From an uncultured Collinsella sp. (GTDB lineage: Bacteria > Actinomycetota > Coriobacteriia > Coriobacteriales > Coriobacteriaceae): a stretch of 64,000 nucleotides of DNA. The notes under the pieces are model-generated. The model had not been told where the DNA came from and did no database searches. It was given only the letters and a program-made list of their open reading frames with translations. Within the stretch, counting starts at the first letter, position 1; each line of letters opens with the position of its first letter. Made by a program: the position numbers and the translations under genes. This document shows, piece by piece, positions 42,053 to 51,800 of the stretch. The stretch covers positions 124,001 through 188,000 of the forward strand of contig CATXID010000003.1 of the NCBI GenBank assembly GCA_958369225.1, written 5' to 3'.

Positions 42053-44512
42053 CTATCGTGACGCCGTCTGCGCGAGGCGAGCGCGAGCGATGGCGGCCTG
42101 ACCGTAGGCGATGCAGCCGTCGTTGACGGGCACAGCGTGGGGGACCAAGACGGCAAGACCGGCGTCTTTGAGTTCGTGGGTAAGGAGCTGAAGCAAAAGC
42201 CGGTTCATGAACACACCGCCCGAGAGCGCGACGGTATCGAGGCCTTCGCGCTCACAGATCTCGCTTGCGATGCGGGCCGACGCGCATGCGATGGCGACGT
42301 GGAAGTCGAGCGCGAGCCTGTCGGCCGGCGCGCCTGCCTCGATTCCATTCAGAAGAGCTTCGATGAGCGGTTGGGGGTCCAAGATGGGGGAGTCGTCGGC
42401 AGACGTGGATACGCCTGTATGATTGCCGTCGAGGCGAACGGTCTTACCGCCGAGCGCGCGCCAGGCGGCGGCTTCGAGTTCGATGGCAGGCTCGCCTTCG
42501 TAGGTTGCCTGCCCGCAAATGCCCAAAACTGCAGCGGCGGCGTCAAAGAGGCGCCCCATACTGCTCGTGCGTGGGCTGTTGATGTTCCGCTCGATCATCG
42601 TAGCCGTGATGCTGCGCGTCTGCTCGTCGAGGGTGCTCAATAGCCCTGCGGCACCTGGGTGCTCGAGCAGGCCGAGCTCGCTCAGCAGGGCAAAGGCGTT
42701 GCGGCGGGCGTCGCGCACGGAGGCCGTCCCGCCGGGGAGTGCCCAGGTGCGCAAATGCGCGGCGCGCTCAAAGCCGCCAAGGCCGGCGACAAGGAACTCT
42801 CCGCCCCAAATGGTCCCATCGGTGCCGGCACCGGTGCCGTCAAAGGCGATGCCAAGGACGCGCGCGTCGGTTGTAAGCTGGCCCGCAGCGATGGCCTCGG
42901 CCATTACGCTCGCGATGTGCGCATGATGGTGCTGCACCTCGACGAGCGGCAGATTGCATTTTCGCGCCTGTTCGCGCGCCCACTGGCTCGACAGATAGCT
43001 GGGATGCATGTCGCATGCCAAGGCGGCGGGCGCCAGGTCAAAGAGGTTTTCCAGACGCAAGCGCGCGGCGCTCCAGGCATCGAAGGTCTCGCCGTTTTCG
43101 ACATCGCCGATATGCTGCGACACAAAACAGGTTGCCTCGCCGTTCGCATCCTCGCGTGTGAATGCGATCGTTGCCTTTTGCTGCGGCCCGCAGGCGAGCA
43201 CGCAGGGCGCAGTGCCGTCGAGCGCCGGCAGCGGCAACGGCCGAGGCGCATATCCGCGTGCGCGACGCACAGGCATGACGGTGCCGTCGACCACACGTAC
43301 CACGGAGTCGTCGTAGCGCGAGAGGATTGCGCGGTCGTTGCCGAGCAGCGCATCGGCAATACCGGCGGCAACAAGATGTTCCCACGCAAGGGCATCGTCG
43401 GTCTCGATAGGTTCCTCGCTCAGGTTTCCGCTGGTCATGACGAGTGCGTGCATACCGCAGGCTTCTGCCGCGGCAAGCAACAGATGTTGAAGCGGCGTAT
43501 AGGGGAGCATGACGCCGAGCTCGGGCAAGTCGTGCGCGACAGATGGCGCGAGGGCGAGGATGTCGGGGGAACCGCCGTTGCCCTCGCCAGCAGTGCGCTG
43601 GCGCAGCAGCACAATGGGGCGGATACTGCCGGCGAGCAGATCGCGTTCAGCATCGTTGATATGACACAGGCGCCCGGCATCGGCAAGACTGCGCACCATG
43701 ACGGCAAGCGGCTTATTGCTGCGGCGTTTGCGACGGCGTAACTCGGTCACCGTCTGCTCATTGGCAGCGTCACAGGCTAGATGGAATCCGCCTAGGCCCT
43801 TGATGGCGACGATGCCACCGCTGGCCAGCAGCTCAACGCAGCGCTCAATGATGGCGTCGCTGGCCTCGCGTGTGGTGCCGACGGCCGGTGTCGCGGACGA
43901 ATTCCCGCACGCATCGTCGTTCACAGCCTCGCGCCACGTAATATGCGGTCCGCAATCAAAGCAGGCATCGGGCTGTGCGTGAAAGCGACGGTCGAGTGGA
44001 TCGGCATACTCTGCGGCGCAGGCGGGGCACATGGGGAAACGGTCCATCGAGGTAGCCGCTCGGTCATACGGCAGCGATCGGATGATGGTGAAGCGCGGCC
44101 CGCAGTTGGTGCAGTTGATAAAGGGGTAGTGATAGCGCCGATCGGCGGGGTCGAACAACTCGCGCAGGCAATCGTCACAGGTAGCGATATCGGGCGAGAC
44201 GAGCGTCGTGTGCGCGGTCTGATCCTGCGACGCTACGATGCGAAAGCCCTGCTCATTGGCGGTATCCCAGTTGCCGGGTGCTAGGCCTACAACCTCGACA
44301 TGCTCCACGCGAGACGCCGCAGGCGCATGCTCGGAAAGTGCGTCAACAAATTCGTCGAGCGACTCGCTTAGGGCGTGCGCCTCGATATGCACGCCGTCGC
44401 CCGCGTTGAGCACCCAGCCGCAAATGCCGTGCGCCATGGCCTCGCGATACACAAACGGCCGCATGCCGACGCCCTGCACAATGCCCGTTACATGGATATG
44501 CGCATGCCGCAT
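42053..44512 (-). CDS. hypF: Carbamoyltransferase HypF
   Basis: 819 residues from the ATG at 44512, which has GGAGGG upstream; a 21-residue longer reading lacks a site. Order: acylphosphatase domain (~1-92, VTGIVQGVGMRPFVYREA), two zinc fingers (CDDCLRE...CTNCGPRF, CPACAAEY...CFDCGPHI, ~108-190), a YrdC-like domain (~225-400, with KGLGGFHLACDA), and a Kae1/carbamoyltransferase domain (~430-819, with HHHAHIASVMAE and the late LSGGVFMNRLL). HypF makes the carbamoyl group for HypE from carbamoyl phosphate and ATP. All domains are complete. Confidence 0.95.
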   Translation of the reverse strand: MRHAHIHVTGIVQGVGMRPFVYREAMAHGICGWVLNAGDGVHIEAHALSESLDEFVDALSEHAPAASRVEHVEVVGLAPGNWDTANEQGFRIVASQDQTAHTTLVSPDIATCDDCLRELFDPADRRYHYPFINCTNCGPRFTIIRSLPYDRAATSMDRFPMCPACAAEYADPLDRRFHAQPDACFDCGPHITWREAVNDDACGNSSATPAVGTTREASDAIIERCVELLASGGIVAIKGLGGFHLACDAANEQTVTELRRRKRRSNKPLAVMVRSLADAGRLCHINDAERDLLAGSIRPIVLLRQRTAGEGNGGSPDILALAPSVAHDLPELGVMLPYTPLQHLLLAAAEACGMHALVMTSGNLSEEPIETDDALAWEHLVAAGIADALLGNDRAILSRYDDSVVRVVDGTVMPVRRARGYAPRPLPLPALDGTAPCVLACGPQQKATIAFTREDANGEATCFVSQHIGDVENGETFDAWSAARLRLENLFDLAPAALACDMHPSYLSSQWAREQARKCNLPLVEVQHHHAHIASVMAEAIAAGQLTTDARVLGIAFDGTGAGTDGTIWGGEFLVAGLGGFERAAHLRTWALPGGTASVRDARRNAFALLSELGLLEHPGAAGLLSTLDEQTRSITATMIERNINSPRTSSMGRLFDAAAAVLGICGQATYEGEPAIELEAAAWRALGGKTVRLDGNHTGVSTSADDSPILDPQPLIEALLNGIEAGAPADRLALDFHVAIACASARIASEICEREGLDTVALSGGVFMNRLLLQLLTHELKDAGLAVLVPHAVPVNDGCIAYGQAAIARARLAQTASR

Positions 44513-44541
44513 GCGACCCTCCTTCGTTGAAATGTGTGCTG

Positions 44542-45054
44542 TTACAGCCCCAGGCTCTGCTTGGTGGCGGCGCACGTGAGCTCGCCGTGCTTAACGCCGC
44601 GCAGGCCCAGCAGGCGGTCGGCTAGTTCGTAGACGCGCTCGCCGCGACCCTTGAGCGCCAGAATCTCCAAGCAGTTGTGGTGATCCAGATGCACGTGCAT
44701 GGTCGATACGATCTCGTCGGTGTAGTCGTGCTGCACTTCGTCCAGACGGCGCGTCAGGTCGCCGGTATGGTGGTCGTAGATCATGGTGAGCGACCCGATA
44801 ACATGCTCATCGGGCGTGCGCATCTGCTCTTTGGCGATCGAGGCGCGAATCAGGTCGCGCACGGCCTCGGAGCGGTTGGCCACGTCGCCGCGGCGCGCAA
44901 TCTGTTCGTCAAAACGGCGCAGCAGGTCGTCCGGTGCGGTAACCGAAAAGCGGACCAGCTCGGAGCCGGAGCCACTACAGTGGTAGCCTGCGTCACCGTC
45001 CGCCCCGTGCGGATGCTCGTGCTCGTACCCGCAGCCGTGCTCGTGTTCGGCCAC
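44542..45054 (-). CDS. nikR: Nickel-responsive regulator NikR-like
   Basis: 170 residues. A His/Glu/Cys-rich N-terminal extension (EHEHGCGYEHEHPHGAD, then YHCSG) of about 30 residues precedes a ribbon-helix-helix domain (~33-80, LVRFSVTAPDDLLRRFDE) and an ACT-like nickel-binding domain (~85-165). The NikR nickel ligands are present: a histidine in MIYDHHTGDL and the HVHLDHHNCLE block with His-x-His and cysteine. NikR represses nickel uptake genes when nickel is high. The extra metal-binding tail is not part of E. coli NikR. Its place at the head of the hyp genes links nickel level to hydrogenase maturation. Confidence 0.9.
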   Translation of the reverse strand: MAEHEHGCGYEHEHPHGADGDAGYHCSGSGSELVRFSVTAPDDLLRRFDEQIARRGDVANRSEAVRDLIRASIAKEQMRTPDEHVIGSLTMIYDHHTGDLTRRLDEVQHDYTDEIVSTMHVHLDHHNCLEILALKGRGERVYELADRLLGLRGVKHGELTCAATKQSLGL

Positions 45055-45055
45055 G

Positions 45056-45304
45056 TTACACCAGCTTCACGGAGCCGACGGAGTTGTGGTCGGCCTCGAT
45101 GGCTTCCTCGTAGCCCTCGAGCGCGTCATGCGCCTCGTGCAGCGCGGCCATGGCTGCCTCGAGCTTGGCGCCGATGCGCTCCATGTCAAAATTCTCGGTC
45201 GCATGCAGCAGCTGATGGCTCCACTCGTGAGCGAGCTCGATGGTGTCGTCGACCTGCTTGACGCTCATGGCAAGCTGGCTCATGTTCATTCCAACGTCAT
45301 GCAT
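45056..45304 (-). CDS. Small helical protein preceding nikR
   Basis: 82 residues, ATG at 45304 with AAAGGAG upstream; the stop is one base before the nikR start. It is predicted all-helical, with several histidines and acidic residues (HEWSHQLLHATENFD, LHEAHDALEGYEEAIEADH). No family is recognised. First gene of the nickel/hyp set, so it may be a metal-handling or hydrogenase accessory protein; this is inference from position and composition. Confidence 0.65.
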   Translation of the reverse strand: MHDVGMNMSQLAMSVKQVDDTIELAHEWSHQLLHATENFDMERIGAKLEAAMAALHEAHDALEGYEEAIEADHNSVGSVKLV

Positions 45305-45380
45305 GGGAATCTCCTTTTGTACGGGGCGAAATGGTGGTTCAGATTCTACTACGCCCGCCTTGGGCGCCGCCGCATAAGAA

Positions 45381-45413
45381 AACGGGTGCGAGTCCGTCTG
45401 ACCCGCACCCGTT
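45381..45413. terminator. Hairpin between the hyp operon and thioredoxin gene
   Basis: AACGGGTGCG (45381-45390) pairs with CGCACCCGTT (45404-45413). It lies downstream of trxA and upstream of the hyp set on the minus strand, so it ends the trxA transcript. The remaining bases of 45305-45524 show no gene. Confidence 0.7.
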
Positions 45414-45524
45414 CACTGGGGGTTGTTTGTAACTACCATACTATCCGTGGTCGTCCGCGCCGCGCCCGGCAGTCCGGCGAGCGGTGCAAAAGCGCTCATG
45501 GACGGCGGGTAAGTAACAAGCGTA

Positions 45525-45845
45525 TTACAGATGCTTCTCCAGCAGCGCCTGCAGCCTCGCCTTGGGCAGAGCGCCAACCGAGCGGTCAATCTCCTCGCCG
45601 TTCTTAAACACAATCAGCGTGGGGATGCTCATGACGCCATACTTCATGGCCAGGTCCTGGTTGTCGTCGACGTTGCATTTGGCAACGGCAAGCTTGCCCG
45701 CCAGCTCATCGGCAACCTCGTCAACGATGGGCGAGAGGGATCGACAGGGCCCGCACCACGGTGCCCAAAAATCGACCAGCACGGGCAGGCTGTCGTTAAC
45801 GATGGAATCGAAGTTCTCGGGGGTAATCTGATTAATGTCAGCCAT
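45525..45845 (-). CDS. trxA: Thioredoxin
   Basis: 106 residues from the ATG at 45845 (an upstream in-frame start would add an unrelated tail; GGAGGTCACC precedes this one). The active site WCGPC is at ~residues 30-34 within VDFWAPWCGPCRSL, and the cis-proline loop SIPTLIVFKNG (~73) is intact. It reduces protein disulfides using thioredoxin reductase. Terminated by the hairpin at 45381. Confidence 0.95.
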   Translation of the reverse strand: MADINQITPENFDSIVNDSLPVLVDFWAPWCGPCRSLSPIVDEVADELAGKLAVAKCNVDDNQDLAMKYGVMSIPTLIVFKNGEEIDRSVGALPKARLQALLEKHL

Positions 45846-45947
45846 GGTGACCTCCATAATGCGACGCGGCTCGGCCGCGTAAAACTCAGTACGACCGTGC
45901 TTATACCCAGCCGCCCGCAAAGCAACCACTCGCGGGCAGCTCTTTTA

Positions 45948-45953
45948 TATAAT
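45948..45953 (+). promoter_or_regulatory. Probable -10 element
   Basis: TATAAT 29 bases before the start at 45982; no convincing -35 was seen. Confidence 0.4.
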
Positions 45954-45981
45954 GGTGGGCACGCAAACGATTGGAGAGCGC

Positions 45982-46557
45982 ATGCCCACGTCACAAAGCC
46001 AGAAAAAAGAAGCCATCGCCCAGGCGGCCGAGCAGGAGCTCGCATCGCTCGCGGGTCGCGGCGTGCGTATCGCGGGCAACGCGTGCTCGCCGATCGTTCT
46101 GGTCAAAGGCGATTTGGACGAGGCCGAGCGTTCGGGTGGTGAGCTTGCCGCCGGCCCGGATGGCGCGGCGTTGCGCAAGGCGCTTGGGGCCATCGGCTAC
46201 GCGCCCGAGGATTTTTGCGTGCTGGCAAGCGTCGCCGGCGTGGGCGACGGAGCGGTCGCGGTGGGCGAGACTCTGCCGTGCGAGCTGTTCCGCGAGGCGC
46301 TTGAGGCCTTGGACCCCGAGGCGGTGCTACTGCTCGACAACAACGCGGCTGACGCCATGCGCGAGACCTACGCCGACATGCTCGTGGCGATCGATGACTT
46401 CGACACTGCCATGCTCAAGCCCGGTCTGGTCGCCCATGTGCAGGGCCGCCGCGTGCTCGCGCTCGACGGCTTTGAGGCGGCACTCACCGACAAGGCCGCT
46501 AAGCAACGCATGTGGGCTTACATCAAGCAGCTGACCCCGGCGGCCGCTCCGCTGTAG
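45982..46557 (+). CDS. Protein of unknown function
   Basis: 191 residues from ATG 45982 with GGAGAG upstream; the in-frame ATG at 45952 overlaps the -10 box. The sequence is alpha/beta in character: an N-terminal helix (KKEAIAQAAEQELASLAG), a strand IVLVKGDLD, then AGPDGAALRKALGAIGY, which faintly recalls the nucleotide-binding loop of uracil-DNA glycosylase-like proteins but without their catalytic motifs. VLLLDNNAADAM and KPGLVAHVQGRRVLALDGFEAAL follow. I cannot assign a family. Convergent with the sensor kinase gene. Confidence 0.7.
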   Translation: MPTSQSQKKEAIAQAAEQELASLAGRGVRIAGNACSPIVLVKGDLDEAERSGGELAAGPDGAALRKALGAIGYAPEDFCVLASVAGVGDGAVAVGETLPCELFREALEALDPEAVLLLDNNAADAMRETYADMLVAIDDFDTAMLKPGLVAHVQGRRVLALDGFEAALTDKAAKQRMWAYIKQLTPAAAPL

Positions 46558-46617
46558 CGGACCGGAGCCGGTAAGGCGGCCCTGACGGGTCGAGCGCGGC
46601 GCCGGCTTATCGCGTCC

Positions 46618-47895
46618 CTACATCACAGCGCGCAGCTCAAACCGATCGCCGTTAATGCGGAACTGGCAATTGCCGTTCATGCGCTCGACGGCGAGTTTGA
46701 TGCTCTTGGTGCCAAAACCGTGTCCCGCATGCTGGGTCACGGGCATGCCGTCGACCATGCGCGGCGCGCGGTCAAACGTGTTGGAAACTAACAGCAGCAG
46801 CTGCCCGTCCTCAAACCGCAGGTCAAGATCGACAAAGCGCTTGCCCTCGGGTGCGGCGCTCGCCGCGGCAATGGCGTTTTCCAAGGCATTTGAGAGCACG
46901 CTAAACAGGTCGGCGTCACCTACGTGGATGGTTTCGGGTACGGCGGCGCGCAGGTTGGCGGTAATGCCGTTTCTATTGATATCCGAGTTAAATGACGAAA
47001 GCGCAATGTTTACGGTCTCGTTGGCGCAGAAGCGGCGTACGGCGGTGCGGTCGCCGGCTTCGCAGAGTTCGTCGATGCGTTTGAGCGCCTCGTCGGTGTG
47101 GCCCTCCTCAATTAAGACGGCTAGACCGCGTAGGAAGTGGCGCATATCGTGGCGAAGAACCGACAGCTCGCGCCCGGATTGACGCCAAGCCTCGAGCTCT
47201 TTGATGGCGGCGCTGTCGCGTGTCTCGAGCATCCAGCGCTCTCGCTCGGCGGTTTCCTTTTCTTCGTATTCACGCAGGTAGACGGCGAGGAACATAAGGT
47301 AGAAGGCGCAGAGCGCAAAGGCCAAAAACTCAACCGTCACCACCGAGCCCGAGTGGAACAGCGTGGTGTAGACGTTGGTGGCATAGTCAAAGACGTAATA
47401 GACGAGCGGCAGGATTAAAAGGATGCCCAGCTCGGTGGGGCTTTTAATTGCCAGGCGGGGTCCAATGTCGCTGGCCCAATGTAGCAGGACGGCAAAGACG
47501 CCGAGCGTGGTAGCGATGCGTGCCAGATAGTACGCAATCTGAGAATCGGTTGCGGCAAATGCGGCGATACCCATCCAATTGCTGAACTGGCAGCTCAGAT
47601 AGGCACTCGTAATGCCGAGCGCGGCAAGCAGCGGACTCAGGCGGTAGCGCGCGCACAGGTAGACGATAAGCGGCAGGTGCACGACAAGTGGATAAGCCTG
47701 GCGGGCAAATAGTTCGCCGCCAACGACGTTGGCGATTGAGAAGGCGGTGCCGGTCAGAATGGTAACGACCACCAGCTCGAGCGCATGGCGTCGATTGAGC
47801 TCGACACCGCATAGCGCCGCCGAGGCAAAGACGCCAAAGAGCAGCGTCGTGGCGTGGTGGATTGCCCAAAGGACCATTTCGACCGAGGAGACCAT
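46618..47895 (-). CDS. AgrC-like GHKL sensor histidine kinase
   Basis: 425 residues. Six or seven membrane segments (~1-205) are followed by a short linker and a kinase core with LRHDMRHFLRGLA (phospho-acceptor histidine, ~248), the N-box VLSNALENAIAAA (~335) and G-box GHGFGTKSIKLAVERM (~400). This layout is that of AgrC/ComD-type quorum sensors, which detect peptides, and of related GHKL kinases. The start overlaps the stop of the response regulator gene, so the two are coupled. No agrB or agrD-like gene is recognised nearby, so the signal may come from elsewhere or be something other than a cyclic peptide. Confidence 0.87.
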   Translation of the reverse strand: MVSSVEMVLWAIHHATTLLFGVFASAALCGVELNRRHALELVVVTILTGTAFSIANVVGGELFARQAYPLVVHLPLIVYLCARYRLSPLLAALGITSAYLSCQFSNWMGIAAFAATDSQIAYYLARIATTLGVFAVLLHWASDIGPRLAIKSPTELGILLILPLVYYVFDYATNVYTTLFHSGSVVTVEFLAFALCAFYLMFLAVYLREYEEKETAERERWMLETRDSAAIKELEAWRQSGRELSVLRHDMRHFLRGLAVLIEEGHTDEALKRIDELCEAGDRTAVRRFCANETVNIALSSFNSDINRNGITANLRAAVPETIHVGDADLFSVLSNALENAIAAASAAPEGKRFVDLDLRFEDGQLLLLVSNTFDRAPRMVDGMPVTQHAGHGFGTKSIKLAVERMNGNCQFRINGDRFELRAVM

Positions 47896-48617
47896 CAGTG
47901 TCTCCCACCCTCAAAGCGAACCGCAAAGTAGGCGTCTTGGAATCCCTGCTTGCAGCTGCGCGCGAGCGGTATGCACGCGCCCGAGCGCATGACGATTTCC
48001 GTGCGGTTAAAGTGGTCGATGTTGCGCAGATTGACCTGGTAGCTGCGGTGGCACTTAAAGAAGGTCGCGTTTTGGGCCAGTCGGTCCTCGATGCTGCGGA
48101 ACGGCTCGAGCGCCTCGATATCGCGGCCATCGCGCAGGTGGAAGACCACGTGCTTGTTGCGAGCCTCGGCATATTCGATATCGGATAGGCGCAGGGCATG
48201 GTAGCCAAAGGACGTCTTGATGACGAGCTCGTCGGTTGCTGCCGGACGCAGGCTCGACAGCTCGTCGAGCAGTTGCGCCACGCGCTCGTAGGTCACGGGT
48301 TTGAGCAGGTAGTCGAAGGCGCGGACTTCGTAGGACTCAAGCGCGAACTCGGGCGATGAGGTGAGGAACACCAGGCGCACGGCGGTGTCGGATTGGCGCA
48401 GCTCCCGTGCGGTGTCCATGCCGTTGACGAGCGGCATGATCATGTCGAGCATGATAATGTCGGCGCGCGATGCGGCATGGCGTGCCAGCAGGTCCTCGCC
48501 GCGCGTAACGAGTGCAAGATCGACCGCCGTACCCGTCTCGGTCGACCAGCGGTTGATCATGCGGTGCAGGTTATCTAGAAAGGCGACGTCGTCGTCGCAG
48601 GCGATGATTTTGAGCAT
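47895..48617 (-). CDS. LytTR-family response regulator (AgrA-like)
   Basis: 240 residues from the ATG at 48617, which has AAGGGGG upstream. The receiver (~1-120) has DDD near residue 7-9, the phospho-acceptor in MLDMIMPLVNG (~53) and the lysine in LLKP (~102). The C-terminal LytTR DNA-binding domain (~135-240) includes KTSFGYHALRLSDIEYAEA and CHRSYQVNLRNI, typical of AgrA/LytR. It likely controls genes for surface or secreted products; the giant surface protein gene is encoded divergently 239 bases away. Confidence 0.9.
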   Translation of the reverse strand: MLKIIACDDDVAFLDNLHRMINRWSTETGTAVDLALVTRGEDLLARHAASRADIIMLDMIMPLVNGMDTARELRQSDTAVRLVFLTSSPEFALESYEVRAFDYLLKPVTYERVAQLLDELSSLRPAATDELVIKTSFGYHALRLSDIEYAEARNKHVVFHLRDGRDIEALEPFRSIEDRLAQNATFFKCHRSYQVNLRNIDHFNRTEIVMRSGACIPLARSCKQGFQDAYFAVRFEGGRH

Positions 48618-48856
48618 ATTCGGCCCCCTTAGTACCTCGATTTTGCCATATCGTGCACGCGCCACCCGCGGGGGTGCGTTCCATTTGCGCCCCACGGTAC
48701 GCAACTCGCGCCGAGCGGCGGGGTGTCAAAACATGCGGTTGCACAATGCCAGGTGGATATATATGTCAATTTGAGCTGGCGGCTGGCGAGGGACCATGCC
48801 GGCCGCGCCAAGCGATATCGGACATCGCGAAAGCATAGGGGTAAGGGAGCTGAACG

Positions 48857-51800
48857 ATGAAGGAGAAGAAGATGGGGATGCGCGCTGCGTTGACGCGTCT
48901 GCTGGGTATCGCAACCGTGGCATGCGCGCTCGTGGCGACGCCGGCGGTGGCAAGCGCCGAGACGCAGGTCATGCCCGACGGGGTGAGGGCGGATGTGCTG
49001 TCGCTTAAGCAGGCCAACAACGAACCCGTCCAAATCACCGAGCCGGGCAGTTACGTACTTAAGACGGCTGAGGGTGAGGTCACGCCATCTTCGGGTTACA
49101 CCATCGACGCGCCGGATGCGTCTCGGATTAATCCTGTGAGGATCTACATCGATGGTACGGTCTACGTGAACGATAAGACTAACTGGCGGGTTGAGCAAAC
49201 TCGATGGCTGTTCAACATCAAGCAGGGCAGCAATATCGAGTTCATCGGCGTCAACAATCCGTGCGTCAGCTTCCATAGAAATCAAAAGCAATTTGAGTCC
49301 GTAAGCGGCTTTTTGACCGACCGCTATTACAGCGGTGGCTACAAAAAGGCATCGGGCGACATCTCGGTTGGCCTGGGGGTTGGCGACGGCTCGCAGAATT
49401 TCATTCTCTCGTATGGCAGCAAGTACGAGCAAAAGGTACCTGCGATTTCCCTGGGCAATACCAAGGGAAAGCTGTCTGCAAATTTCAGTAAGCTGATGAT
49501 TAGGGACTATGCTGGCAAGTCGCACAACTCTTTGGGTGAGGTTTCCCCATACAGTATTCTTGAATATGCTGTGCCGGTCCGCCTGTTCCGTAGCAGCTTC
49601 TCCGATGACGGCAAGGGGAATATTAATAAGCTCAACGCTACGTTTACTGACTGTGCGTTCTGGAATACGTCTGGCGACTACAACGGTGCAGTTTCAATTG
49701 TGGGCAATCCCCGTGGTGGCGTGAATTCGGACGTCGCTTCGAGGCTGACTGCGACGTTCGAGAACTGCCGGTTTGGTTCCGATGCCGACAGCGGCATTTG
49801 GCAGACCAATAATAAATATCCGACGGTCGAAGAGACCACTGAGTTTGCACAGGTTCAGGAGACTGGAAAGTGCGCCGTTGCAGGCGTGATGGGCGTCACC
49901 AACGCTACGGTCAACCTCAACAGCTGCACGATGAGCAACTTCCACAGCACGCGTTCGAGCTCGGCCGACAACACTTTGACAGTCGATGCCCTTAATGTTG
50001 CACGAAGCGCTCGCTGCAACATAAACGGTGGCACGATTGAACGCTATGGCGCACGCGGCAATACGTGCGTGGTATACGCCGCCGGAACCCTTACCCTCAA
50101 CGGATCGCCGGAAATCGCGAGCTACTGGAAGAACAGTCACGCCGGCGATACTAATTATGGCGACAAGTACACTGAAGCTGATAAAGCTACGGGAACCGCC
50201 AAGAGCTTGTATGTCCCGAAGAAAAAGAGTGTCGATGCCAACGTCCCGGCGCTGAATATCGCGTCTGACTTCTCCGTACGCGGAGGCTTTGGAGACAATG
50301 TTTGGATCTCGATCGAGGAGACTGCGGACAGTAATGGCGTAAAGTCGCGTGTCCTTGGCACCTGCGAATCCAACAAGATCGAAGGCGTTGTGCCAGACGG
50401 CTCGTCCGAGAACGACGACAACTCCGACAAGTACGAGGTCGTGAACCTTAACGGCGACCTCACCTTCCGCGAGACCATCCACCAGCACAAGTGGAACGTT
50501 GAAGCTGACGGTTTGGGCGTTCGTGCATCGTGCGTGGGCCCGTTCCGCAACAGCGAGTGCGAATATGGCAAGGGCGAGAACGGCGAGCCCAAAAAGTACC
50601 TGACGGCCACGTACAACCTCTCCATGTCCAAGGCAACGAGCTCTCAGAGCACTGAGCTTGTCTATGACGGCTGTCCGGTCAAGATTGCTTTGAATAAGGA
50701 CGGCGCGTGGAATCTGGAGCAGATGGGCGTAACGGCTAGCGATGAATTCACGTGGTATCAGTGCAAGTCCCAGGCGGACGCCGAGGCATATAAAAACGGC
50801 ACCAAGCTCAAGGATGCTCCGGCGGACGCTGGCTACTACTATGTCGTTACGAGCTTTAAGACCGCCTCTGGCCAGACGCTTGAGGGCAAGAAGGCCTTTG
50901 AGATTTCTCCGCGTCGCCTGGTTGGGAATAAAAACTACAAGTTCACCCTTAAAGACGGCGGCAAGGGCGCGGGCAAGTATGCCTATGACGGCAAGGAGCA
51001 TCAGCCCGTTGTTGAAAGTGCAAAGTTCAAGAACGGTGCCGACGAATGGGTCGATCTCGTTGAGGGCAAGGATTACGAGCTCAGCGCTAGAAGTGAATCC
51101 GGACTGAAGCAGACCGAGCCGGGGCAATACGAGTGCCTTGTCATCGGTAAGGGCAACTTCACGACCGATGGCGGCACCACAAGTGTTCTGACGCTCAAAT
51201 GGGAGATTGTTGACGTTGCGCGTTTCGACCTCGAGGTCGCCGGCTTCGATGGTACCTATGACGGCGAAAAACACGGCATTACGGTCAACGTTAAGAACGA
51301 TCCTGTTCCGGCGGATATGAAAATCGAGTACCGCGAAGACGGTGGCGATTGGACGACGGATAAGCCGACCTATCGCAATGCGGCCGAGTACACGACCAAT
51401 TATCGCGTGACGGCCTCTGGCTACCTGACCGTTACGGGTAAAGCGACCGTGAAGATTTCCAAGGCCGACCAGGAAGTGCCGACTGGGCTCGTGGGTAATA
51501 ATTGGTCCACGTGCAGCAGCAAGGACGGCTCTATCTCGGGCGTGACCAAGGCGATGGAATACCGTCGCGGGTCGAGCGGGAGCTATCAGAAGATAACGTC
51601 TGACGACAAGCTGATCGGGCTTACGAAGTCGGGAACGTACTACGTCCGCTATGCCGAGGATAACAACCACAAGGCGTCGGCCGATGCTGAGGTCAAGATC
51701 GAGCCGGGACCCCATGCTGTTGCCGACAACGCTGCCTGGAAGCCGAATGGCGAAGGTAGCCACGTTAAGGCCTGCAAGTACTGCAAGAAGGCTCAGGAGA

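Noticed and set aside
45982..46557. Assignment of the unknown protein as a uracil-DNA glycosylase.
   Set aside because: Only a weak likeness in one loop; catalytic motifs and Fe-S cysteines are absent.
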